Source of the DNA: Phycisphaerae bacterium
Lineage (GTDB): Bacteria > Planctomycetota > Phycisphaerae > UBA1845
Direction: 5' to 3'
Length of the DNA: 44,326 nt
Assembly: GCA_029260135.1 (NCBI GenBank)
Contig: JAJDDV010000017.1
Coordinates: forward strand, 1 to 44,326
Each line of letters opens with the position of its first letter. The first letter of the stretch is position 1. The notes beneath the pieces are model-generated. The model ran no database searches, was not told the origin of the DNA, and was given only the letters and a program-made list of their open reading frames with translations. The translations under genes were made by a program, and so were the position numbers. Below, piece after piece: positions 16,906 to 24,396 of this stretch.

Positions 16906-19368
16906 ATGAACTCCCTCTTTCAGGACATCAACTTCGGGCTTCGGACGCTGTTCAAGAGCCCCGGTTTCGCCGCGATCGCGATTGGCACGCTGGCGCTCGG
17001 GATCGGTGCCAACAGCGCCATGTTCAGCATCATCAACTCGCTGCTGATCAGACCCTACGGATACACTGACGCAAACGAACTCGTCTGTCTCTACTCCTCC
17101 AACCCGACACTGCTGACGGGCAGCCCCGACGCCACCTGGGACCGCTTCAATGTCTCCGCCAACGACTTTGTCGACTGGGAGGCACAATCTCGGAGCTTCG
17201 CCGGCATGGGGATCTGTCGATCCGCCGGCTACAACTTGACCGGGGGCGACCGGCCGGAGCGTGTAACGGCTGTCCACGCATCCGCCGGTCTGCTTCCGTT
17301 GCTGGGCGTCGAGCCTCTGCTAGGGCGACTGTACACGGAAGCGGAAGATCAGCCAGGCCGCGGTCGCGTCGCGCTCCTCGCAGAGAGCTTCTGGCGACAG
17401 CGATTCGGCGGCGACCTCGACATCATCGGACGCGCCATCCATCTCGATGGCGAGTCCTACACGGTTCTCGCGGTGCTGCCTCGACGGTTCGAGAGAAGCT
17501 GGGGGCGATTCAGCCCCGCCTGGGATCGCTTCGACCTTTGGGCGCCATTCGCCTTCGACGAGACCGTCTCTCATCGAGGGAATCGTTCCTATCGCGCGCT
17601 GGCCAGATTGAGACCCGGGGTCGGCGTTGCTCGGGCCAAGGCCGAAATGGAGAGCGTCGGGTCTAGACTCGCAGCACTCCATCCCGTCACGAACAGGAAT
17701 TGCACGGTCAACGTCGTTGCCCTTCACGATGCGATGATCGGCGACGCAGCGAAACCGATTCTCTTTCCCCTCGGCGCGGCCGTCGTCTTTGTGCTACTCA
17801 TCGCGTGTGCAAACGTCGCGAATCTACTTCTGGCCAGAGGGCAGGCGCGACAAAAGGAATTCGCCGTTCGCTCGGCACTCGGCGCCAGTGGGTGGCGAAT
17901 CCTCCGTCAGATCCTCGCCGAGTGTCTTGTGCTCGCCATGATCGGCGGCGGGCTCGGCATACTGCTGGCCATCTGGGGCATCGACGCGCTCGTCGCCGTG
18001 CTGCCCGATACCCTTCCACGGGTCCATGAAATCTCGGTGGATCAATCCGCTTTGATCTTCACGGTCCTGCTCTCGCTGCTCGCCGCCGTTATCTTCGGGT
18101 TGGTCCCCGCCATTCGAAGTTCGGCCCTCAATCTTGCCAGCACATTGAAGGCCTCGACTCGTTCCGCCTCCGCGGATCGGAATGCGCGGCGTGGACGTGA
18201 CCTTCTGGTCGCCAGCCAAGTTGCCCTGGCGCTCGCGCTCGTGGTCTGTGCGGGCCTGATGATCAAGAGCTTCATACACCTCAGAGGTGTCGATCCCGGC
18301 TTCAACCCGAAACACCTCCTCACCATGAGGGTCGATCTACCCTTCGGCACCTACGACACGCCGGCCAAGCGTGTCTCGTACTTTGGACAAGTCGCCGAAG
18401 CGATTCGCACCGATCCAGCGATTCCACGTGCGGCCGCGGTATCCTCGATTCCGCTCGATCAGCTCGACACGTGGGAACACATTACGGTTGAAGAATTCTC
18501 GGCCCCCGACCCCCAGAGCGGGATCTTCCTGGGCAAGGTCACCGTCACGCCCGGTTACTTCGAGACGATGGGAATCCCGATTCTCGACGGACGAGATTTC
18601 ACCCAGCACGACAACATGGACGGTCGCCCCGTCGTCATCGTCAGCGAGGCAACGGCGCGGCGGTTCTGGCCGGACAAGGACCCCATCGGGCGGCGAATCA
18701 AGACCGGCGGCTACGTCAGTAACGCGCCGTGGCGAACCGTGGTCGGCGTCGTGGGTAACGTCAAACAGCGAGGATTGCGCGGTGGCTCGCGTCTCGAAAC
18801 GTACAGACCGTTCGCCCGGCACCCGGTAAAATCCATGTCGATCGTCGTACGAACCGCCGGCGACCCGACCGCCGCGATCCCGGCGGTGCAAAGCGCCGTG
18901 TGGAAAGTCGATCCCCAGCAGGCACTCTATCGCGTTCGATCAATGGATGAACTCGTGTTCGACGACATCGGCGTCTGGGGCGTCGTGGCCGCTATGTTCT
19001 CGGTCTTCGCGATCGTCGCACTCCTGCTCGCATCCGTCGGGCTCTATGGCGTGATATCCTACTCCGTCAGTCAGCGAGGACACGAGATCGGCATACGCAT
19101 GGCCATGGGTGCGCGCACGGGTCAGGTGCTGCGCCTGGTCCTGCGGCAAGCTGTCGGTGTCACGCTGCTCGGCGAGGCGGCCGGGATTGTCCTGGCACTG
19201 CTTCTGGGACGCCTGCTTCACTCCTTGACGTTCGGTGTGTCGGCCTCCGATCCGATGACATTGATTGAGGTCTCGCTCCTACTTCTGGGGGTGGCGCTAC
19301 TGGCGAGCTACCTTCCCGCCCGCCGGGCAACACGTGTCAATCCGGTGGTCGCATTGAGAGACGAGTGA
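16906..19368 (+). CDS. ADOP-type (duplicated MacB/FtsX) ABC permease 3
   Basis: The 820-residue third paralogue starts 10 bases after permease 2. It has the same double MacB/FtsX plan: MNSLFQDINFGLRTLFKSPG opening, span FAAIAIGTLALGIGANSAMF, first periplasmic domain with a family GGDRPERVTAVHAS segment, spans from ILFPLGAAVVFVLLIACANV, second lead span VASQVALALALVVCAGLM and the end motif ARRATRVNPVVALRDE. An insertion-like stretch (NPTLLTGSPDATWDRFNVS) in the first periplasmic domain sets it apart from the other two. No ATPase of its own is present, so it presumably shares the one at 11251. Confidence 0.9.
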   Translation: MNSLFQDINFGLRTLFKSPGFAAIAIGTLALGIGANSAMFSIINSLLIRPYGYTDANELVCLYSSNPTLLTGSPDATWDRFNVSANDFVDWEAQSRSFAGMGICRSAGYNLTGGDRPERVTAVHASAGLLPLLGVEPLLGRLYTEAEDQPGRGRVALLAESFWRQRFGGDLDIIGRAIHLDGESYTVLAVLPRRFERSWGRFSPAWDRFDLWAPFAFDETVSHRGNRSYRALARLRPGVGVARAKAEMESVGSRLAALHPVTNRNCTVNVVALHDAMIGDAAKPILFPLGAAVVFVLLIACANVANLLLARGQARQKEFAVRSALGASGWRILRQILAECLVLAMIGGGLGILLAIWGIDALVAVLPDTLPRVHEISVDQSALIFTVLLSLLAAVIFGLVPAIRSSALNLASTLKASTRSASADRNARRGRDLLVASQVALALALVVCAGLMIKSFIHLRGVDPGFNPKHLLTMRVDLPFGTYDTPAKRVSYFGQVAEAIRTDPAIPRAAAVSSIPLDQLDTWEHITVEEFSAPDPQSGIFLGKVTVTPGYFETMGIPILDGRDFTQHDNMDGRPVVIVSEATARRFWPDKDPIGRRIKTGGYVSNAPWRTVVGVVGNVKQRGLRGGSRLETYRPFARHPVKSMSIVVRTAGDPTAAIPAVQSAVWKVDPQQALYRVRSMDELVFDDIGVWGVVAAMFSVFAIVALLLASVGLYGVISYSVSQRGHEIGIRMAMGARTGQVLRLVLRQAVGVTLLGEAAGIVLALLLGRLLHSLTFGVSASDPMTLIEVSLLLLGVALLASYLPARRATRVNPVVALRDE

Positions 19369-19422
19369 GGCGTCGCAGACGAAAGCGTCGGGAAAGAACA
19401 TGACAACTCGAAGAGGCTACTG

Positions 19423-21141
19423 ATGCAGTCCAACAACACCGCGACGCAGCGACGCCGCCGGGAAAACGGCTCCATTGCGTTCGGCGCGATGCTCCTTCTG
19501 ACCTCGTGTACGGACATGCTCCGTCGCGACGACTACACCGTCTACCGCCCGGCAAGTTCGTCCACGGCGCATGTCACCCCGCTTCACGAAATCGAGACCG
19601 TTTCCCTGGCTGATCTTTCCGTTTCGACACCCGTCTCCGTGGAACAGGCGACGGCCGAGCTTCCGCAACAGGACGCTGAAGACTCCGAGCCCGCCGATTC
19701 CATAGATCTGGCACTGCCTCAGGCGCGTGCCGCCGCGCTGGCCGGAAACCTCGATCTCAAGGTCGAACTGCTCAGCCCCTCCATCGCTGAAGAACTCATC
19801 GCCGAAGAACAGGCGTTCTTCGAACCGCTACTGTTCGGTTCGGCGAGCGTTCAGCGCAGCGACAACGACTCGACGATCGTCGACGGCTCTCCAACAACAC
19901 GCCAACGCAACAACTATGAAGCCGGTCTTCGCATCCCACTGCGCACGGGCGGTTCCGTTGATGTGGCGTTCACCACGGGAAAGTTCGATGATCGCACAAC
20001 GCCCCGGCAAGGCGACGAGGGCGGCCCGCAGATCATCGACCCCGTTCATACCGGTGCGCTGGAAGTCTCCTTCCGCCAACCGCTACTCCGTGGCGGCGGT
20101 GTTCGCACCAGCACGCACGCGATTCGTGTAGCCAAGTACTCGAAGGATATCGCGGACGCACGAACCAAGCTCGAGGCGATCCAGATCCTGGCGAATACGG
20201 ACTACGCGTATTGGCTGCTCGACGCCGCACGGCGGGAACTCGACGTCCGCCGCAGGCAATACGAGCTCGCGCTGCGACAGCTCGACGAAGCGAACCGCCG
20301 CGTCGACGCCGGGGCGGCACCACAGATCGAGATTCTCCGAGCCGAGTCAGGGCTCGCCCGACGACGTGAAGCCATCATCATCGCCGATACCGAAGTCCGT
20401 CGGAGGCAGCGCGACCTCAAGCGGATCCTCAATCGCGATGATCTCGCTCTGCACACCTCGACCGCCATCGTTCCGGTGACTGAACCTCAACCCGTCGGGC
20501 TCCACCTCGACGGCGACGCGCTGGCCGACTTCGCCGTCCAGAACCGCATGGAACTGCTCGAGCTGGAACTGCAATTGGCCATGGACGCCAGCGCGGTGGA
20601 TGTCGAGCGAAACGCAACGCTGCCCTTACTCACGCTCGACTCCTCCTTCTCCACCAGCGGACTGGGGTACACCTTCAATGACGCCGTTCGCGAGACCGGC
20701 AGCACTTCGTTCGTCGACTACTCCTTCGGTCTGACCGCCGAGTTCCCTCTCGGCAACCACCGCGCCAAGGCCCGCCTGCGACGCGCACGATTGCAGCGTA
20801 TCCAGCGACTCGCAACAAGAGAACAACGTGAGCTGACGATCCGACAGGAAGTCTACGACGCGCTCGATCAACTCGCGCAGAACTGGCAGCGCATTCTGGC
20901 GGCCGGACAAGAAGTGGCACTCGCCGATCGCACGTTTGAGGCGGAACGTCGCCAGTTCGAGGTCGGCCTGCGAACCAGTACCGAGGTCCTCGAAGCCGCC
21001 GCGCGACTCGCCGATGCCCAGTCTCGCCGAATCCGTGCGATCGCCGCCTATGAAATCGCCCAGGTGAACATCGCCCTCGCGACCGGGACACTGCTCGGAA
21101 AGGACCACGTCATCTGGGAACCCACCCGCCTCGAGCCGTGA
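19423..21141 (+). CDS. TolC-family outer-membrane efflux lipoprotein
   Basis: The ATG has AAGAGG 6 bases upstream. The 572-residue product carries a lipoprotein signal with lipobox LLTSC (Cys29). After a Pro/Thr/Glu-rich linker (about 30-100), two TolC-type repeats follow: ALPQARAAALAGNLDLKVE opens the first, and long helices (YWLLDAARRELDVRRRQYEL; REQRELTIRQEVYDALDQLA) alternate with short beta segments (GGSVDVAFTTG; SYGLTAEF-like). The closing FEVGLRTSTEVLEAAARL is the classic TolC C-terminal helix signature. It would complete a tripartite pump with the adaptor and permeases in the same operon. Its last about 190 bases exist as a second, decayed copy at 24221-24375. Confidence 0.9.
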   Translation: MQSNNTATQRRRRENGSIAFGAMLLLTSCTDMLRRDDYTVYRPASSSTAHVTPLHEIETVSLADLSVSTPVSVEQATAELPQQDAEDSEPADSIDLALPQARAAALAGNLDLKVELLSPSIAEELIAEEQAFFEPLLFGSASVQRSDNDSTIVDGSPTTRQRNNYEAGLRIPLRTGGSVDVAFTTGKFDDRTTPRQGDEGGPQIIDPVHTGALEVSFRQPLLRGGGVRTSTHAIRVAKYSKDIADARTKLEAIQILANTDYAYWLLDAARRELDVRRRQYELALRQLDEANRRVDAGAAPQIEILRAESGLARRREAIIIADTEVRRRQRDLKRILNRDDLALHTSTAIVPVTEPQPVGLHLDGDALADFAVQNRMELLELELQLAMDASAVDVERNATLPLLTLDSSFSTSGLGYTFNDAVRETGSTSFVDYSFGLTAEFPLGNHRAKARLRRARLQRIQRLATREQRELTIRQEVYDALDQLAQNWQRILAAGQEVALADRTFEAERRQFEVGLRTSTEVLEAAARLADAQSRRIRAIAAYEIAQVNIALATGTLLGKDHVIWEPTRLEP

Positions 21142-21162
21142 AATGGCTACGGATCGGCAGTG

Positions 21163-23985
21163 CTACGGACCGCACGGCGAAGCGTCAACCGGAAATGGAT
21201 AAGTCCATCCGGAGAACGCGAACAGGACTTTCGTCAGATCGGAAACCGTGATCAACCGATCGGGCGTCTCCGGGCTCAGGTCGGCGGAGGACTTGTGCGG
21301 CGCATCGCCCATGCTCCTGAACGCGTCGATCAACGCCACCGCATCGAACGCCACACTCACGACACCGTCCGGCGGCCCCCAGGCGCCCTCCGAGTAAGGC
21401 CCCACAAGATCGCCCCACCGACCGGTCGTTACGCCAAGCGTCGGCGAGAAACTGCCTTCGTTGGCAAGATCGCATCCGACGTCGACGGCCTGGATCGTGT
21501 AGAGGGCACCCGGAATGATATTCTGGTGATAAACATGTAGGGCACCGATACCGCCCCAGTCCATGAAGTAAGAACCGCATTGAAGCGTCGCCGCCGTAAA
21601 CGTCGGTGGTAATGCGTCCGCCACCCCGCCAAGCTCGCTGACCTCATGCGGCGGACCGACCCACAGAATCATGCCGCTCAACGCATCAAATGGCACGGGC
21701 ATGCTCGTTAACGTCACGCGAAGCGCCGTCTCCTGCCCGAAATTGCCGGGAACGAAGGATAGATACCGGTTCTTTTCAACCGCAGGCACGTCGGGCAACG
21801 GCACAGCCGGCGGACACTCGCACTCGTCCGGAACACCGTTACCGTCCGCGTCGATGGTCGTGCCATCAGCGATCTCGCACGCGTTGATCGCGCCGTCCCC
21901 GTCGCAGTCGGGTTCGCATTCGTCCGGAACGCCATTCCCGTCACAGTCTGCACTCGTCAGATCGCGAAGATCGCACCCATCGGCGATCCCGTTGTAGTTG
22001 CAGTCGATCTGCGCCGGTTCGCAGTCGTCGGGAACCTGATTCGCGTTACAGTCGGCGCTCGTCCCGTCGAGGATGTCACAGTCGTCCGGCGATGCGTTAG
22101 CGTTGCAGTCCGCCTCGCATTCGTCGGGTATCGTATTTGTGTTACAGTCGGGGCTCGTTCCGGCAATGACATCGTCGTCGTCTGCGACGCCGTTGTCGTT
22201 GCAGTCGCACGTGTACGGCGCTATCCCACACGTCGCACCCGGAATGTACTTGCTCGACGCGCCAAGAGCCTCACAATCGTCTACCGTCACGCCATCCACA
22301 CAATGGTCCGCCCCATCAAGATGGTAGCAGCACTGTCCGGTCTCGACGGTGATCTCAACCGGCCTCAATCCCAGCGGAACAAGAACATTGCCCATCATGC
22401 TCTTGAGAAGGGTGTCCCACAATGGTTTCATGTCCACCGTAAACGTCCCCCTGGCGCCCGGCGGCACATCGAGTACCAGCGTCCCCGCATACAGCCCGTC
22501 AGCGGGGAAAGGGCTCGGCGGATCCAGGCCGCTGGACGTTACGGCACTCGCAAACCAATAGTCGAGCCACGCAGTATCAACGTGAGGAAGATCGCCAATG
22601 GCAGGTTGAAAGACATAGTCGGACCTGCCTACAAGGATGAAACCCGGTTGACAGTATCCCCCGCCCGCCTCCGGGAAGTCGCACGTCGAACCGCCGCACG
22701 GCTCCAGCGGGGCATTCGGGCAATCCGCATCAACCACGCACGCGGTGCCGGTCCACTCACAGAAGCCACCATAGGCCGTTCGACAGTCCTCATCCGTGCT
22801 GCAGGCCACGAGCTTCGGAGACAGTGCGCCCTCAAGGCCACTGGTGTACCCCGCCGAATTGATCGTCACCAGCCACGCTTTGAGCTGTGTACCGAGATCA
22901 CCCGGGTCCCAATCGTCAATGCGGATCTCCACGAAGACCGATGTACCACCTCGCAGGAGTGTGATGTGATGACCCTCGATGCTCGCTCCCTCGTCGAGGT
23001 TGCCCGCAACATCGTTCCCCGTGGGCAGAAGCGATATGCCATACTGCGCCGGCGTCTGGATCGACGCCACAAGATTCGAGCAGTAACCGGCACCTCCGTA
23101 CGAGTCGCACCGGCTGCCGCTGATCGTCCAGGCAGCGAGAGACTCTGCGTCACCATCCGAGCAAAACCCCTGCTGCCCGGAATCGTCATCCGGACACGTC
23201 TGTCCGCCGGACACATCACACGCGGAGCCGTCGCCGCAGCAACTTCCCACACCGCCTTCATCAGATTGCCGCTCAATGACGTCCAAGCCGTTCGTACTTC
23301 CGACAACCGGAAGGTCGTACGAAATGTCCCATCCCAGGCTACACGGCGACGGGTTTGCCGTCTCCGATCCGCTCAGCACCATCCACACATGATCGTGCGG
23401 TGCCATCACGCCGGGCCCAAGAATCGCGCGCGCCGTCATGGTCGTGTTGGCGGGCACGTTTACAAAGTCCGCTTCGGTTCCCGGAATCGGCCCGCACGCG
23501 TACCCGCCGCCGGGCGTCTCGAACATACATAGCGGATCGCCGTCCCACAGCTCGACGTGAAAGTCCGCCGGCCCCGGCTGCGGATCGAGCGAGCTCCGGA
23601 AGACGAGAAGATCGTACGAACTGATCTCATGCACACCTGCAACAAAGCCGTTGCCAAGGCCCATGTTGTCCGCAACCATCGCGCCGGGAAACACCAGCCC
23701 TGTACTCGGGCTCAGATTGATGAACACGCCGTACGTTCCCGGCTCGTTGTCCAACGTCCTGTAGACATCGGCCTCGAGACCCGCAACGCTCGCCACGGCG
23801 CCGTTGCCCTGGCTCTGCCGGCTGTACACGATGACGGGCGGTGTCACCAACGTCGATCCAACGACGTCACCGGCCTCCTCGCGATCGTACGGAACCGGCG
23901 CAGTCTGCCCATGAACGCAGACCACCGTGGCCGAAAGCGTGATGCCCCCGCTCACCCACCAGCGAAGAAGCCTGGACCTGCTCAT
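21163..23985 (-). CDS. secreted calcium-loop repeat protein with dockerin-like end (copy A)
   Basis: This 940-residue protein has a signal peptide (WWVSGGITLSATVVCVHGQ). The N-terminal half is shared with the neighbour at 24397 and is not recognised. It contains disulfide-rich patches (GSCCGDGSACDVSGGQTC; CCYHLDGADHCVDGV). Then come eight loops of the type DCNxNxxPDxC(D/E), like thrombospondin type 3 or EF-hand calcium loops, encoded by about 21810-22213. The C-terminal domain ends in a degenerate dockerin-like pair (VVSVAFDAVALIDAF; DRLITVSDLTKVLFAFSGW), common in Planctomycetota surface proteins. It converges on the TolC gene with 21 bases between the stops. A cell-surface or exported matrix role is likely; function unknown. 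Confidence 0.85.
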   Translation of the reverse strand: MSRSRLLRWWVSGGITLSATVVCVHGQTAPVPYDREEAGDVVGSTLVTPPVIVYSRQSQGNGAVASVAGLEADVYRTLDNEPGTYGVFINLSPSTGLVFPGAMVADNMGLGNGFVAGVHEISSYDLLVFRSSLDPQPGPADFHVELWDGDPLCMFETPGGGYACGPIPGTEADFVNVPANTTMTARAILGPGVMAPHDHVWMVLSGSETANPSPCSLGWDISYDLPVVGSTNGLDVIERQSDEGGVGSCCGDGSACDVSGGQTCPDDDSGQQGFCSDGDAESLAAWTISGSRCDSYGGAGYCSNLVASIQTPAQYGISLLPTGNDVAGNLDEGASIEGHHITLLRGGTSVFVEIRIDDWDPGDLGTQLKAWLVTINSAGYTSGLEGALSPKLVACSTDEDCRTAYGGFCEWTGTACVVDADCPNAPLEPCGGSTCDFPEAGGGYCQPGFILVGRSDYVFQPAIGDLPHVDTAWLDYWFASAVTSSGLDPPSPFPADGLYAGTLVLDVPPGARGTFTVDMKPLWDTLLKSMMGNVLVPLGLRPVEITVETGQCCYHLDGADHCVDGVTVDDCEALGASSKYIPGATCGIAPYTCDCNDNGVADDDDVIAGTSPDCNTNTIPDECEADCNANASPDDCDILDGTSADCNANQVPDDCEPAQIDCNYNGIADGCDLRDLTSADCDGNGVPDECEPDCDGDGAINACEIADGTTIDADGNGVPDECECPPAVPLPDVPAVEKNRYLSFVPGNFGQETALRVTLTSMPVPFDALSGMILWVGPPHEVSELGGVADALPPTFTAATLQCGSYFMDWGGIGALHVYHQNIIPGALYTIQAVDVGCDLANEGSFSPTLGVTTGRWGDLVGPYSEGAWGPPDGVVSVAFDAVALIDAFRSMGDAPHKSSADLSPETPDRLITVSDLTKVLFAFSGWTYPFPVDASPCGP
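21810..22213 (-). repeat. eight calcium-loop repeats of copy A
   Basis: Eight loops of the DCNxNxxPDxC form, alternating between short (about 13 residues) and long (about 19 residues with a GTS-type linker) spacers, are encoded here. The last is DADGNGVPDEC, in which Ala replaces the first Cys; the same variant closes the array in copy B. Confidence 0.75.
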
Positions 23986-24046
23986 CGTATCGCCCCCGAA
24001 CTACGCGAAGAACACGCAACACCATCCGCAACGATGAAGAGTTCGT

Positions 24047-24075
24047 AGCATACGCAAAATGAGCCCTCGGTGCAA
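24047..24075 (-). promoter_or_regulatory. promoter of secreted protein copy A
   Basis: Read on the minus strand, TTGCAC (24075-24070) and TATGCT (24052-24047) are spaced by 17 bases, about 60 bases before the ATG. The same arrangement is conserved in front of copy B, which supports it. Its -10 is a weaker match than that of copy B. Confidence 0.5.
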
Positions 24076-24098
24076 GAAAAACACATCCCCACGAAGAA

Positions 24099-24120
24099 GC
24101 GGGTGACCGAATTCACCCGC
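24099..24120 (-). terminator. decayed copy of a terminator hairpin
   Basis: GCGGGTGA and TCACCCGC form a perfect 8-bp stem around a 6-base loop, as at 28329-28350. On the minus strand the tail after the stem reads TTCTTCGTGG, so the T-tract has been lost. It follows a gene fragment rather than a full gene and is probably a fossil. Confidence 0.4.
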
Positions 24121-24158
24121 CAGGAACTCAGAATCCCGTATCGTCGCAAGAAATGACG

Positions 24159-24220
24159 TCAGTCGCGCGATCGATCGATCTCAAACGACTCCCCTGTCGC
24201 CGGGATCACAATGCGATGCC
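24159..24220 (-). pseudogene. 3' fragment of the sigma-partner membrane protein gene
   Basis: The minus strand encodes RIVIPATGESFEIDRSRD followed by a stop, against RIVIPSTGEWFEIDRSRD and stop in the full gene at 28389-29975. Only the last 20 codons are present. The fragment ends at 24220 where TolC-like sequence begins, exactly as expected for the inner junction of a tandem duplication. Confidence 0.85.
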
Positions 24221-24375
24221 ACTTCGAGGTCGGGCTGCGAACCGGCACCGAGGTCCTCGAAGCCGCCGCGCGACCCGCCGCCTATGAAATCGACCGGGTG
24301 GACGTCGCACGGACAACCGGAACCCTCCTCGGAACAGATCGCGCCATCCGGGAACCGGACCGTCTCGAGCCTTGA
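24221..24375 (+). pseudogene. 3' fragment of the TolC-family gene
   Basis: The plus strand encodes FEVGLRTGTEVLEAAAR and, after an in-frame 33-base deletion relative to the full gene (20954-21141), continues AAYEIDRVDVARTTGTLLG and ends at a TGA (24373-24375) after DRLEP. There is no start codon or ribosome-binding site, so it cannot make a channel. The reading frame is still open despite many substitutions. It ends 21 bases before the convergent stop of copy B, the same gap as between the full TolC gene and copy A. Confidence 0.88.
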
Positions 24376-24396
24376 GACGGCTATACATCACCAACT

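Larger units (their letters stand above)
20954..24220. repeat. left unit of a tandem duplication
   Basis: The segment runs from inside the TolC gene 3' end, through the 940-residue secreted protein gene, its promoter and a hairpin, to a leftover 3' end of the gene whose full copy is at 28389-29975. The same order is repeated in 24221-28450. Homology is visible by eye at both edges: 24151-24220 matches 28381-28450 nearly base for base, and 20954 onward matches 24221 onward. Confidence 0.85.

Noticed and set aside
22303..23532. open frame of about 409 codons on the plus strand
   Set aside because: It is antisense to the secreted protein copy A, which has a signal peptide, domain structure and a paralogue; the plus-strand frame has none of these.
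24221..24375. small functional gene from the TolC fragment
   Set aside because: It has no start codon, ribosome-binding site or signal peptide, and corresponds only to the end of a TolC-type protein; a duplication leftover is the simpler view.
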